In this document: piece by piece, positions 11,901-20,073 of the stretch
Layout of the letters: each line of letters opens with the position of its first letter
Numbering within the stretch: the stretch's first letter is position 1
Origin: Rhodomicrobium sp. R_RK_3
Lineage (GTDB): Bacteria; Pseudomonadota; Alphaproteobacteria; Rhizobiales; Rhodomicrobiaceae
Assembly (NCBI RefSeq): GCF_002198715.1
Contig: NZ_MWLK01000036.1
Span: 62,001 to 126,000, forward strand
Reading direction: 5' to 3'
DNA: 64,000 nucleotides
Translations under genes and position numbers: made by a program
The notes under the pieces: model-generated
Told to the model about the DNA's origin: nothing
The model's database searches: none
What the model saw: only the letters and a program-made list of their open reading frames with translations

Positions 11901-13796
11901 TTCCAGCCGCGCATCATGCACGGGAAGGTCGATCGGCTGGCCGTTCGCGGTCTCCAGCCGCAGCTCATGCAGGAAGACCGTGATCGGCTTGCCATCGCGC
12001 TTGGTCGCGATTTCGAAGGTCTGCTCGGCGATGACGGAAAAGCCGAGGTTTTCGAGCACCGGCACCCGCTTGCTGAGCGAGATCGGCTCATCGAGCTGAT
12101 AGAGCGTCACCTGAAGCTCGTTCGGCGGCGACCTGCGCTCGCGGAAAAAATCGATGCCGACCGGCAGCTCAGGCGAAAGTTTTTCGATCCGGTCGATATC
12201 CTCCAGCGCCCGCTCCGGCGGATTGGAGTCTTCATAGCCGGGCGGGAAGGCCTCGCCGAAGCGGCCGAGAATGCCATTGGTGCCGCGGCCATAATGGCGC
12301 CGGATCAAAGTCTGCAATTCATCGCGCCAGGTATGGACGAAGCCCTGCACTTCGGCTTCGAGAGCGTCCTCGGAGACGTCGGCAATCGAGCCCTCGTCGC
12401 GCCAGACAACGACATGCAGCCGCACCAGCGGCCCGACCGTGAAGACGGGCGTGAATTCGGTCAGCCGCGCATCGAAGGACTTCTCCAGCAGCCCGACGAT
12501 TTTCTGGCGGACGTCGGTGGTGTAGCGCTCGCGCATGACATAGATGAGCACCGAGGCGAAGCGGCCGAATTCATCGCGCCGGACGAAGACGCGGGTGCGC
12601 GGCATCAATTCGAGGCGCAGGATGGCATCGGAAATCTCGGCGAGCTGATCGACCGAGATCTGGAAGAGTTCGTCGCGCGGGAAGGTTTCGAGGATGTTGG
12701 TCAGCACGCGGCCGGAATAGCTGTTCGGCCCATTGCCGAGCCGCCGGAACACCTGCTCGATCTTGTGCCGCAGAAACGGCACCTGGCTGAGCGAGGCGTT
12801 GTAGGCGGTCGCCGAGAACAGCCCGACGATGCGCAATTCGCCGGTCAGCTTGCCGTCATCCGAATAAAGCTTGATGCCGATGGAATCGACATGCACGCGG
12901 CGCTGCACCGGCGACAGGAAATTGCCCTTGGCGATCAGCAGCAGGGCCGGCGCACTGAACAGCTCGCGCGCGATCGGGCTCATCTCACTCGCAGCCCCTG
13001 TCCGGCGCAGCACATGCAAGTCGGGATCGCGCAGCAGGCCCATGCTGGCATCGTGCTTGACTTCGAGCTGCGGTCCGTCCGCGCCGACCGAGAAGGCGTA
13101 TTCGCGCAGGCCCAGAAAGATGAAATGCCCGTCGGCGAGCCAGCGCAGGAATTGCAGCGACTCCGCCAGCTCGTCCACGGCGATCGGCGGCGGCGCGGCG
13201 ACATAGGCGTCGATGGTGTGCTGGAGCCGTTCGGCCATCGCCCCGCGATCGGCGACGACCGTCCGCACGTCCTCGAGGATCTTGGCCAGTTTGCGCAAGA
13301 GATCGTCACGCGCCGCATCGCCGTCGAGCGGATCGATCTCGATATGCAGGAAGCTTTCCGTGTCGGTGCCGCTATCGCCGCCATTGGCGGCCGAAAGCTG
13401 CGTCACCACGCCGGCGGCGTCGCGGGTGACGTTGAAGATCGGGTGTGCGACGAAGCGCACGGTCAGGCCGCGATCGATGATCTCGGCCAGGAGCGACGAC
13501 AGCAGGAACGGCATATCGTCATTGACCGCCTCGATTACCGTCACCGGCCCAAGCGCGGCGTCGCTGTCGAAATCATAGGCGCGCAGCTTATGGCCACCGG
13601 CAGGGCGCTCGGTAAAGAAGGCGAAGGCGTTGACGGCGAGCTGCGCCAGCTCGGAGGGCGGGGCGTGGTCGCCGTCGACCCCCGTTCCGGCAAACAGCGC
13701 CGACGTGAACTCCGCCGCAAGCCGCCCATCCGGCCCGCTTGCGGAAACGGCCTGCTGCACGGCCTGTGAAATTGCGGAGATATTGATTTCGTTCAT
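8973..13796 (-). CDS. NAD-specific glutamate dehydrogenase, large (180-kDa) class
   Basis: A 1607-residue enzyme, the usual length of the large homomeric bacterial NAD-glutamate dehydrogenases, which convert L-glutamate to 2-oxoglutarate and ammonia. The long N-terminal regulatory region carries ACT-like segments. The catalytic core shows GGLRWSDRPQDFRTEVLGL, IVPQGAKGGFVP with the catalytic Lys, and GVGDMSGDVFGNGM and FGGIGTYV in the nucleotide-binding domain. The C-terminal extension of this class (after about residue 1250) is present. It is monocistronic and convergent with the DUF1989 gene. The direction is typically catabolic, letting cells use glutamate as carbon and nitrogen source. The opposite strand is open for about 3.9 kb, a codon-bias artefact. 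Confidence 0.96.
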   Translation of the reverse strand: MNEINISAISQAVQQAVSASGPDGRLAAEFTSALFAGTGVDGDHAPPSELAQLAVNAFAFFTERPAGGHKLRAYDFDSDAALGPVTVIEAVNDDMPFLLSSLLAEIIDRGLTVRFVAHPIFNVTRDAAGVVTQLSAANGGDSGTDTESFLHIEIDPLDGDAARDDLLRKLAKILEDVRTVVADRGAMAERLQHTIDAYVAAPPPIAVDELAESLQFLRWLADGHFIFLGLREYAFSVGADGPQLEVKHDASMGLLRDPDLHVLRRTGAASEMSPIARELFSAPALLLIAKGNFLSPVQRRVHVDSIGIKLYSDDGKLTGELRIVGLFSATAYNASLSQVPFLRHKIEQVFRRLGNGPNSYSGRVLTNILETFPRDELFQISVDQLAEISDAILRLELMPRTRVFVRRDEFGRFASVLIYVMRERYTTDVRQKIVGLLEKSFDARLTEFTPVFTVGPLVRLHVVVWRDEGSIADVSEDALEAEVQGFVHTWRDELQTLIRRHYGRGTNGILGRFGEAFPPGYEDSNPPERALEDIDRIEKLSPELPVGIDFFRERRSPPNELQVTLYQLDEPISLSKRVPVLENLGFSVIAEQTFEIATKRDGKPITVFLHELRLETANGQPIDLPVHDARLEETFLAIWRGDAGNDQFNRLIVQAGLDWREAALMRAYASYLRQIGAPFGQVYLAQTLARHGGIVRDLVQLFTVLFDPARARSNEERRAESAPIIASIEGALENVSSLDEDRMIRRILNLIQSTIRTNFFRSPTPLVGQDTIALKIRSQNVDAMPAPKPFAEIFVTSPRFEGVHLRGGPIARGGLRWSDRPQDFRTEVLGLAKAQQVKNAIIVPQGAKGGFVPRNIPKTASRDEMMTEGVACYRSFIANLLSITDNLKDGAVVPPAQTIRIDGDDPYLVVAADKGTATFSDIANALSLEKGFWLGDAFASGGSAGYDHKKMGITARGAWEAVKRHFREMNIDIQTTPFRVIGVGDMSGDVFGNGMLLSRKIQLVAAFDHRDIFIDPAPDMEASFEERKRLFELPRSSWQDYNRSLISEGGGVFLRSAKSIPLSPQMQVLLGTTQKAASPAEIIRLLLKAKADLLWFGGIGTYVRASTETDEAVNDRANDAIRVTALDVGAKVIGEGANLGATQRGRIEFALAGGRINTDAIDNSAGVNTSDVEVNIKIALAAAMRGGRLTMADRDVILAEMTDDVAETVLRNNYLQTLAISLGESRGLADLGFQTRLMHALEQTELLDRAIEQLPSDAELAERRQKRQPLTRPELAVLLAYSKIALYFELIDSPVVDDPYLSRVLADYFPAPMRERFHDEIETHALRREIVATVLANAVINRGGSTFIVRLKEETGRDAEEIAYAVAAAIGVFRLTEFGKMIDALDGKIDGARQISLYLLVQDVLRRQTAWFLRQGNFQEGLSTLIERYQTGLDRLSGAIGDLFDEGMNARLAEAEERLVVEEVPQPLARRLALLGALTSAPDIVALAVKLDRSELSVGRVYFEASSFFRIDEIRAASEHLGQADHYSRLAVNSTLDAVASAQRAIVEKVFASAAEGREPSFAAWAEANQAAVERARRSLNDILNGSELTLAKLTVAVAHFRELAEH

Positions 13797-14020
13797 CTTC
13801 CAGCCCTAGACCCTACTCGGCATCGCTGCCTTCACGAAAACAGACACCCTGTCCGAGCCTGACCGCCGCCGCAAGGCAAAATGATGAATTCATAAGCAGA
13901 GCCGGACGCCGCGCCGAGGCAACTTTACCACCTTGTGGATAATCGAAAATCCTGTCGTGCTAATGAATGCCCGCTCTGGGAGTGTTACCTAATCATTTAC
14001 GCGCAATAGGTGTATCGCAG

Positions 14021-15028
14021 ATGCTGTTGGATCAGCAGCCACGGGCGCCGTCCGGCCTTGCCGCGACAGCAACCTCTCAGGCCGCTATTCGCAAGGTGTG
14101 CATCGGGATTTGCACGGCGGGGCGGCCGCAATTGCTCGCGAAATGCCTCGCTTCGCTCGTCCGGCAGCAGGCGCCGCCCGGACATGAGATCACGCTTGTG
14201 GTCGTGGATAATGACACGCCGCCGCGTGCGGCCCCCATCGTCGAAGCCGCTGGCGCACATGCGCGTTTCCCGATGCGGCATCTGCACGAACCCGTACGGG
14301 GCATTCCCTATGCGCGCAATCGCGTGCTGGACGCGGCGCTGGCGCTCGGGGCGGATTGGGTCGCCTTCATCGATGACGACGAGGCGGCGAGCCCGGATTG
14401 GCTGGATAAGCTGATCGGCGCCGCAGAACGCTATAAGGCGGACGTCATCCAGGGCGCCGTGTTGCGCCATTACCAAGGCCGCGTGCCGTTCTGGGCCGTT
14501 CCGGCGCCGCCCGAATTGCGCGAAGGCGAGGGCATGAAATTCGCCGCCACCAGCAATGTGCTGTTCGCCGCAAGTCTGATCCGCGCGGACGGCCTGGCTC
14601 TGCGCTTTGACGAGGCCATGGCGGTCAGCGGCGGTGAGGACACCGATTTCTTCCTGCGCGCCCGCCTGCGAGGTGTCAGCATCACTTTCTCCGAAGAGCC
14701 GTTCGTCACCGAGGAAGTCCACCCGGAACGCTTGAGCTTCGCCCGCCAGATGGGCCTCGCCTACCGCACCGGCGCCAACGACGTCTATATCAAGCGCAAG
14801 CTCTATGGCGGCATCCGCATCTTCCTCCGCCGCCTGCCGCAGATTCTGCTGCGCCTGCTGCGAGGGATGCTGCAATTGCTGCTTTCGCCGCTGCTTGCGC
14901 CGTTCGGCCTCGACCGCTTCAAGCGGGCAGCGCTGACCGGCGGACGCCACGTCTTCAAGAGCGCCGGCGTCATCGCCGGATTGCTGCGGGTGCGGCCCAG
15001 CCCTTACCGGAAGATCGATGGCTATTGA
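14021..15028 (+). CDS. Family 2 glycosyltransferase
   Basis: A 335-residue GT-A fold glycosyltransferase. The N-terminal half shows VCIGICTAGRPQLLAKCLASL, VVDND and AFIDDDEAASPDW (the DxD-type metal and nucleotide-sugar motif), followed by a GGEDTDFFLRARLRG segment typical of the acceptor side. The C-terminal 70 residues are basic and hydrophobic (ILLRLLRGMLQLLLSPLLAP), suggesting peripheral or integral attachment to the inner membrane. The likely role is adding a sugar to a surface polysaccharide, lipopolysaccharide or lipid; donor and acceptor are unknown. ATG 14021 has AGG ten bases upstream and is preferred to an in-frame ATG at 13967. No other polysaccharide gene is adjacent. Confidence 0.85.
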   Translation: MLLDQQPRAPSGLAATATSQAAIRKVCIGICTAGRPQLLAKCLASLVRQQAPPGHEITLVVVDNDTPPRAAPIVEAAGAHARFPMRHLHEPVRGIPYARNRVLDAALALGADWVAFIDDDEAASPDWLDKLIGAAERYKADVIQGAVLRHYQGRVPFWAVPAPPELREGEGMKFAATSNVLFAASLIRADGLALRFDEAMAVSGGEDTDFFLRARLRGVSITFSEEPFVTEEVHPERLSFARQMGLAYRTGANDVYIKRKLYGGIRIFLRRLPQILLRLLRGMLQLLLSPLLAPFGLDRFKRAALTGGRHVFKSAGVIAGLLRVRPSPYRKIDGY

Positions 15029-15042
15029 AGCGGCGCGCCGCT

Positions 15043-15282
15043 CTACAGGATATTATGCGAGCCGTCGCAATAGGGCTCGTCGGAGGTCTGCTTGCAGCCG
15101 CACAGATTCACCGCCTCGGTGCGCGGCGCGGTGAACAGCAGCGGCTCGATGCCGGTGCCCTTGTGCGAGTCGTCGCAAAAAGGCTGGCGCGAGGACATGC
15201 CGCAGCGGCACCAGCGATAGGTGCGGCCCTCGACGAGTTCCACCAGATAGGGGCTCAATTGCGCGGCGACGGGCTCTGCCAT
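15043..15282 (-). CDS. Dual CDGSH-type iron-sulfur protein
   Basis: A 79-residue protein with two tandem CDGSH zinc-finger-like motifs, CRCGMSSRQPFCDDSH and CGCKQTSDEPYCDGSH. Each has the C-x-C-x(8-9)-C-x3-H arrangement that binds a redox-active [2Fe-2S] cluster with three Cys and one His. It is small and soluble, with no signal or membrane segment. It lies downstream of the Mla operon on the same strand, 115 bp after the auxiliary lipoprotein gene, and convergent with the glycosyltransferase gene. The function of bacterial dual-CDGSH proteins is mostly unassigned (electron transfer or cluster donation). Confidence 0.9.
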   Translation of the reverse strand: MAEPVAAQLSPYLVELVEGRTYRWCRCGMSSRQPFCDDSHKGTGIEPLLFTAPRTEAVNLCGCKQTSDEPYCDGSHNIL

Positions 15283-15396
15283 GACGGGTCTCCCTCTGGG
15301 CTGGCCGCCTCGGCACCGCCAGCTCCTTCCCTCGCCATGCCATTACCCAGCGTCCGCGCGAAATGCAAGCCGCGCATTGACCGGATTGCAAGGCGC

Positions 15397-16017
15397 TCAC
15401 GCCCCCGAGCGGCCCTTATGCGCGGAGGCGAGCCAGCCGACCAGCTCTTTCGTCACATCGTTGAAGCCCGTCTGCAGCGCGGCGACGCCGTTGGCCGGAT
15501 CGTCGCTGGCGACGGGCAGGCGCGCGGTGAACTCGCGGGTGGCGATGACGCGCCCACGCTGATCCTGCGCCAGCTTGGCGAACAGCGTCACGACCGCCGA
15601 AGCGCTGCCCTTCTCCACCTCGACCTGGAACTCTCGGATCTCGATGGCCACGCTGTAATCGCCGTCGAGGCTGTCCTGGGTGGTCAGCACGGCGCGGAAG
15701 CTCTTGGTGTCCTGCATCGCCTCGACCAGACGCGCCTGCACCAGCGCCGTCAGCCGGTCGCTCCAGGCGGCGTCCTCGAAATAGGACAGCCGTCCGCCGG
15801 GCGCCATCACGACGATGCGGTCGGTGTCGATGGCGCGCATGGCGGTCGGACGCTGCACGGTGAGTTGCACCGGCCAGCGCGCGGCGCTCGCGGCGGTCAT
15901 GTCGGGCGCGGCAAGATTATAGGTGGCTGGCGGCGCTGAGCCACCGACACCGGCGAATGCACAGCCGCCAAGGGCCAGGCAAACCAAGCTTGCGCGTACA
16001 AATGGAAGTACGTTCAT
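15397..16017 (-). CDS. ABC-type transport auxiliary lipoprotein (PqiC-like) of the Mla/MCE operon
   Basis: A 206-residue lipoprotein: the N-terminus is a signal peptide ending in the lipobox L-A-L-G-G-C (Cys19). The mature part matches the ABC-type transport auxiliary lipoprotein family (PqiC/DUF330-like): DTDRIVVMAPGGRLSYFEDAAWSDRLTALVQ, then a region with IEIREFQVEV and a C-terminal helix with FNDVTKELVGWL. It closes the operon mlaE-mlaF-mlaD-lipoprotein, where such lipoproteins sit at the outer membrane and help pass phospholipids between the membranes. Confidence 0.88.
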   Translation of the reverse strand: MNVLPFVRASLVCLALGGCAFAGVGGSAPPATYNLAAPDMTAASAARWPVQLTVQRPTAMRAIDTDRIVVMAPGGRLSYFEDAAWSDRLTALVQARLVEAMQDTKSFRAVLTTQDSLDGDYSVAIEIREFQVEVEKGSASAVVTLFAKLAQDQRGRVIATREFTARLPVASDDPANGVAALQTGFNDVTKELVGWLASAHKGRSGA

Positions 16018-16086
16018 GCCCCTCTACGTATTTTGCCCCGGTTTTCAGCCCAGGCTAGACCTAGCACGGAAGCCTCCCCTGTCAAA

Positions 16087-17037
16087 TCATTGTTGGCCGG
16101 GCTTATATTCCGGCACTTGCGAGCCGCCGAAGATCAGGGTCGACGGATTGGCCTCGACTTTTTGCAAGACGCGATCCAGATTTTCCGCCAAACGCCTGCC
16201 ATCGCGCATGAAAAGCTCGAATTCCTTCATGCTGCGCTTGGCCTGTCCGGTCAAACCGTCGGCCTGATCGCCGAGCGTCTTGTCCAATTTCTCGGCCAGC
16301 TTACGGAAAGATTGCGCCGCCTGTTGCGCTTGGGTCACAAAACTGTCAGGTCCGCCGGCGAGCGAGCCGGTGAACTGGTCGACCGCGCCGTTCAGCTTCA
16401 CTGCCAGCCCGTCGAATCGCTCCGACAGCTTGCGCGCATTGGTGATGACGGCAGCGACCTCGTCCTTGTTGGAGTCCAGCATGGCTGTGAACGCCTCGAC
16501 ATTCTTCGTCGTGCTGGTGATCATCTTCTCATTGGCGGCGATCAGATCGTTCAGCCGCACGAACAGCGCATTGGCGTTGCCGATCGCCTCGGGGACACCG
16601 CCCATGATCGAGCCGGAGCCGGTGTCGTCGGCATAGATGACGGGATAGGCCTCGCCTGGCTTGGCGGTCAGCATCGGCGCATTGGGCGAGCCGGGCGACA
16701 GCGACAGCCCGACCCATCCGGCCAGACCCTGCTGCAGCACTTGGGCGCGCGTATCTTCCCGCACCGGCGTGCCCTCGGCGAGGGCGATCACCACCTTCAC
16801 CTTGCGGGTGTCCTCCGGCAGGATGCCGAGCGAGGTCACCGTGCCGACGCGCAATCCGTTGAAGGTCACGGCGGAGGCTTCGACCAGCCCTTGCACCGAG
16901 CCGGAGAAGATCACGTCATAGCGCCTGGCATTGCCGCCATTGACGTAATTATCGATCCAATAGACGAAGCCGAACACCGCGCTCAGCATCAGGATGACGA
17001 AGCCGCCGACGATCAGATGATTTGCTTTGGTTTCCAT
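16087..17037 (-). CDS. mlaD: MCE/MlaD family periplasmic lipid-binding protein
   Basis: A 316-residue protein with one N-terminal anchor helix (about 7-28) and an MCE domain at about 38-117 (YDVIFSGSVQGLVEASAVTFNGLRVGTV, then V-P-V-R-E-D-T-type strands). The rest is helical with repeated amphipathic heptads, longer than in E. coli MlaD, as is common in alphaproteobacteria. MCE proteins form hexameric rings that bind lipid in the periplasm and feed the MlaEF ABC transporter. It lies six bases after the ATPase gene on the same strand. Confidence 0.92.
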   Translation of the reverse strand: METKANHLIVGGFVILMLSAVFGFVYWIDNYVNGGNARRYDVIFSGSVQGLVEASAVTFNGLRVGTVTSLGILPEDTRKVKVVIALAEGTPVREDTRAQVLQQGLAGWVGLSLSPGSPNAPMLTAKPGEAYPVIYADDTGSGSIMGGVPEAIGNANALFVRLNDLIAANEKMITSTTKNVEAFTAMLDSNKDEVAAVITNARKLSERFDGLAVKLNGAVDQFTGSLAGGPDSFVTQAQQAAQSFRKLAEKLDKTLGDQADGLTGQAKRSMKEFELFMRDGRRLAENLDRVLQKVEANPSTLIFGGSQVPEYKPGQQ

Positions 17038-17043
17038 TCTGCC

Positions 17044-17820
17044 TCACCGATGCGCGGCGCGAGCCCGCTCTCCGCAAAAATATTCCTGCACCCAGGGGTG
17101 CCCGGGGTTGGTCACCAGCTCCTCCGGCGTGCCGCTGCGCACGACCTTGTGGTCGGCGACGACGGCGACGCGGTCGCAGATGGCGAAGATGCTGTCGAGG
17201 TCGTGGGTGACCATGTAGACCGTCAGTCCCAGCGTCTGCTGCAAGCTGCGGATGAGCTGGTCGAAGGCGGCGGCGCTGATCGGGTCGAGGCCGGAGGTCG
17301 GCTCGTCGAGAAAGACGATCTCCGGATCGAGCGCCAGCGCCCTGGCGAGCCCCGCGCGCTTGCGCATGCCGCCGGAAAGCTCGGACGGGTATTTGTGCGC
17401 GGCGTCGAGGCTGAGGCCGACCATGGCGAGTTTCAGGAAGCCGAGTTCGTCCATCGCCGATTTCGGCAGCTTCAACTGCTCGCGCATCGGCACCTGTACG
17501 TTCTGCAAAACCGTCAGCGAGGAGAACAGCGCCCCGTCCTGGAACAGCACGCCCCAACGCCGGTCGAGCCGCAGCCGGGCGCGCCAGTCGAGCGCCGCGA
17601 GGTCCTGGCCAAAAACTTCGACATTGCCATTGTCGGCCGGAACCAGCCCGGTGATGCAGCGCAAGAGCACCGATTTGCCCGTGCCTGACGCGCCCGCAAG
17701 GCCGAGCACCTCGCCGCGATAGACGTCGAGATCGAGATTCTTGAAGATCTGCTGGCGGCCGAAGCGCTTCGACAGGCCGCGGATGCGGATGACGGGCTCG
17801 CCCCGTTGATAGCGCTCCAT
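17044..17820 (-). CDS. mlaF: MlaF-type ABC transporter ATP-binding protein
   Basis: A 258-residue ATPase with Walker A GASGTGKSV, the signature LSGGMRKRAGLARAL and Walker B IVFLDEPTSGLD followed by the switch His in MVTHDLDS. The SGGM(R/K)KR signature is characteristic of the MlaF/Ttg2A subfamily of lipid (toluene-tolerance) transporters. It drives lipid movement by the MlaE permease. The start at 17820 overlaps the end of the permease gene, so the two are translationally coupled. An ATP-free regulatory STAS partner is not separate here: the permease carries its own STAS-like N-terminus. Confidence 0.93.
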   Translation of the reverse strand: MERYQRGEPVIRIRGLSKRFGRQQIFKNLDLDVYRGEVLGLAGASGTGKSVLLRCITGLVPADNGNVEVFGQDLAALDWRARLRLDRRWGVLFQDGALFSSLTVLQNVQVPMREQLKLPKSAMDELGFLKLAMVGLSLDAAHKYPSELSGGMRKRAGLARALALDPEIVFLDEPTSGLDPISAAAFDQLIRSLQQTLGLTVYMVTHDLDSIFAICDRVAVVADHKVVRSGTPEELVTNPGHPWVQEYFCGERARAAHR

Positions 17821-18986
17821 CAGTAGCCGCTCGCGGAGAGATACATGGCGAACATCGCATCGAATATGATGACGAGGAAGATCGCCTTCACCACCGAGCT
17901 GGTCACATGCGTGCCGAGCGATTCCGCGCTCCCCGATACGCTCATGCCTTCGAGGCAGCCGACGAGGCCGATGATCAGCGCGGCGAGCGGCGCCTTGACG
18001 AGGCCGACCAGCAGGTGCCGGAGGCTGACAGCGTCATGCAGCCGGTCGATATAGGCGGGGATGGAAATATCGAGATAGACCATCGCCATCAGCCCGCCGC
18101 CCGCAAGGCACATGATGTTGCCGATGAAGGCCAGGATCGGCAGCGCCACGATCAGCGCGGCGACGCGGGGGAGGACCAGCGTCTCGATCGGATCGATGCC
18201 GAGCGTGCGCATGGCGTCGATCTCCTCGCGCATCTTCATCGAGCCGATCTCGGCGGTGAAGGCCGAGGCCGAGCGTCCGGCGACCATGATCGCGGTGAGC
18301 AGGATGCCGACTTCGCGCAGCGCCAGAATGCCGACCATGTCGACGGCGAAGGGCTCGGCGCCGAAGGTGCGGAGCTGCAACACGCCCTGCTGGGTGATGA
18401 CCGCGCCGATGAGCAGGCAGATCAGCGCGATGATCGGCACGGCGCGCAGGCCGGTATGCTCGATATGATGGATGAAGGCGGTCCAACGGAAGCGCCAGGG
18501 CCGCATGGCGGTGCGAAAGGCGCAGGCCGTCGTCGCGCCGAGGAAGGCGGTGAGCTGAACGAGGTCGCCGACGGCCTTCAGCACCGCATTGGCGGCATCG
18601 CCGAACAGCGGCACGACCGGGCCGCGCCTGATGCGCGCGGGTTTCTCCGCCACCGTATTGTCGCCGACCACGCCGAGCAGGATTTGTTGCTTCTCGGAGG
18701 CGCCCTTGAACGCCGCCGGAATCCCCGCCGCCTCAAACTGCTTCTTCAGATGATGCAGCATCCAGGCACCGGCGGTGTCGAGATCTTCGACGATGGAGAG
18801 ATGAATTTCAGCTTCGCCGATTTCGCGCTTGCGGCCGTCGATGTTCAGCGCCTTAATCTCGGCGTCGAGGCGGGCGAAATCCTGCACGCACCAGCGCCCG
18901 GCCGGAGCCACGCGCAAGGTCCGCCCCTGCAGATTGACGCGGAGCGCGGGGGCGCTGGCGCCGGCATTCGCCGCGATGTCGAGCAT
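17820..18986 (-). CDS. mlaE: MlaE-type lipid ABC transporter permease with N-terminal STAS-like domain
   Basis: A 388-residue permease. Residues about 12-100 form a STAS-like domain (VAPAGRWCVQDFARLDAEI and LDTAGAWMLHHLKK). Residues about 130-388 are the MlaE membrane domain with five to six helices, including VPIIALICLLIGAVITQQGVLQLR, REVGILLTAIMVAGRSASAFTAEIGSM and the conserved MRTLGIDPIETLVLPR. It is the inner-membrane core of the Mla system. The ATG at 18986 is chosen: an open frame extends to 19163, but it would overlap the promoter and start region of the divergent epimerase gene and adds no domain. It is the first gene of the operon. Confidence 0.9.
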   Translation of the reverse strand: MLDIAANAGASAPALRVNLQGRTLRVAPAGRWCVQDFARLDAEIKALNIDGRKREIGEAEIHLSIVEDLDTAGAWMLHHLKKQFEAAGIPAAFKGASEKQQILLGVVGDNTVAEKPARIRRGPVVPLFGDAANAVLKAVGDLVQLTAFLGATTACAFRTAMRPWRFRWTAFIHHIEHTGLRAVPIIALICLLIGAVITQQGVLQLRTFGAEPFAVDMVGILALREVGILLTAIMVAGRSASAFTAEIGSMKMREEIDAMRTLGIDPIETLVLPRVAALIVALPILAFIGNIMCLAGGGLMAMVYLDISIPAYIDRLHDAVSLRHLLVGLVKAPLAALIIGLVGCLEGMSVSGSAESLGTHVTSSVVKAIFLVIIFDAMFAMYLSASGY

Positions 18987-19098
18987 AAACGGTCTGCTTA
19001 TGGTAAAGAATGGCCTTCGCCGCGACCTTGCCAATAAAACTGAGGCGGGTCTATGGCCTGTCGCGCTTATGCCGCTTTTTACGCTTTGGAGTCGAGAC

Positions 19099-20073
19099 AT
19101 GGTGGGACCGCTGACGGTGACGGCGCGGATCGAATCCTGGCCGATCGCGGGCGGCTTTACCATCGCGCGCGGCGCGAAACGCGAGGCGGTCGTCGTGGTA
19201 GCCGAGATCGGCGACGGGCGTGTGACGGGCCGAGGGGAGTGCGTGCCCTATGCGCGCTACGGCGAGAGCGCCGAGGCGAGTTTGGCGCAGATCGAGGCGG
19301 CGCGGTTTACGGATCGCCTGTCACTGGCCGAGGCATTGCCTCCGGGCGCGGCGCGGAATGCGTTGGATTGCGCCCTCTGGGATTTCGAGGCGAAGTCGCG
19401 CGGGGTAACGGCTTTTGCGCTGGCTGGACGCAATGAACCCGGTCCCGTGCTGACGGCCTATACGATCAGCCTCGCTACGCCGGAAATAATGGCCGCCAAG
19501 TCGAAGGAGGCGGCGAGATTTCCGCTGCTCAAGCTGAAGCTCGGCGGCGAGGGCGACGCCGAGCGGCTGCGGGCCATTCGTGCTGCCCGCCCCGATGCGC
19601 GCCTCATCGCCGACGCCAATGAGGCATGGCGCCCGGAGATGGCGGCAGCATTGCTCGCCGTCTGCGCTGAAATCGGGGTCGAACTGGTGGAACAGCCCTT
19701 GCCCGCAGGCAACGATACCATTCTCGCCGAAATCGACCGTCCGGTGCCCGTCTGCGCCGATGAATCGGTGCATACGGGCGGCGATCTGGCCGCGCTCGCG
19801 GGACGCTATGACGCCGTCAACATCAAGCTCGACAAAACCGGCGGCCTCACCGAAGCGCTCGCGATGGCCGATCGCGCCCGCGCGCTCGGGCTGAAGATCA
19901 TGGTCGGATGCATGGTCTCGACCTCGCTCGCCATGGCCCCTGCCCTGGTGCTGGCGCAAGGCGCCGACTGGGTCGATCTCGACGGCCCGCTGCTGCTGGA
20001 GCGCGACCGCGAGCCGGGCCTCGCCTTCGACGGCCCGCTCATTCTGCCGGCACCGCCCGCGCTATGGGGGTGA
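19099..20073 (+). CDS. Dipeptide epimerase / N-acetyl-D-glutamate racemase-like (enolase superfamily)
   Basis: A 324-residue enolase-superfamily enzyme of the L-Ala-D/L-Glu epimerase group (also called DgcA). It has the capping domain with GRGECVPYARYGE, catalytic KLKLGG (K-x-K), metal ligands in ADANEAW, VEQPLP and CADES, and the second catalytic Lys in NIKLDKTGG. The reaction is epimerisation at the alpha carbon of a dipeptide or acylated amino acid, typically in murein peptide recycling. The ATG at 19099 has GGAG seven bases upstream; longer in-frame starts would run into the mlaE coding region. Its 3' end overlaps the convergent MFS gene by 35 bp. The substrate call rests on family motifs only. 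Confidence 0.87.
   Translation: MVGPLTVTARIESWPIAGGFTIARGAKREAVVVVAEIGDGRVTGRGECVPYARYGESAEASLAQIEAARFTDRLSLAEALPPGAARNALDCALWDFEAKSRGVTAFALAGRNEPGPVLTAYTISLATPEIMAAKSKEAARFPLLKLKLGGEGDAERLRAIRAARPDARLIADANEAWRPEMAAALLAVCAEIGVELVEQPLPAGNDTILAEIDRPVPVCADESVHTGGDLAALAGRYDAVNIKLDKTGGLTEALAMADRARALGLKIMVGCMVSTSLAMAPALVLAQGADWVDLDGPLLLERDREPGLAFDGPLILPAPPALWG

Noticed and set aside
9825-13769. Plus-strand open frame of 1314 codons opposite the glutamate dehydrogenase gene
   Set aside because: It mirrors the real gene: in high-GC genomes the antisense frame rarely meets a stop. The protein is a run of Arg/Asp/Gly/His with no domain.
16033-17688. Plus-strand frame opposite mlaD/mlaF
   Set aside because: Covers two well-supported minus-strand genes and shows no domain of its own.
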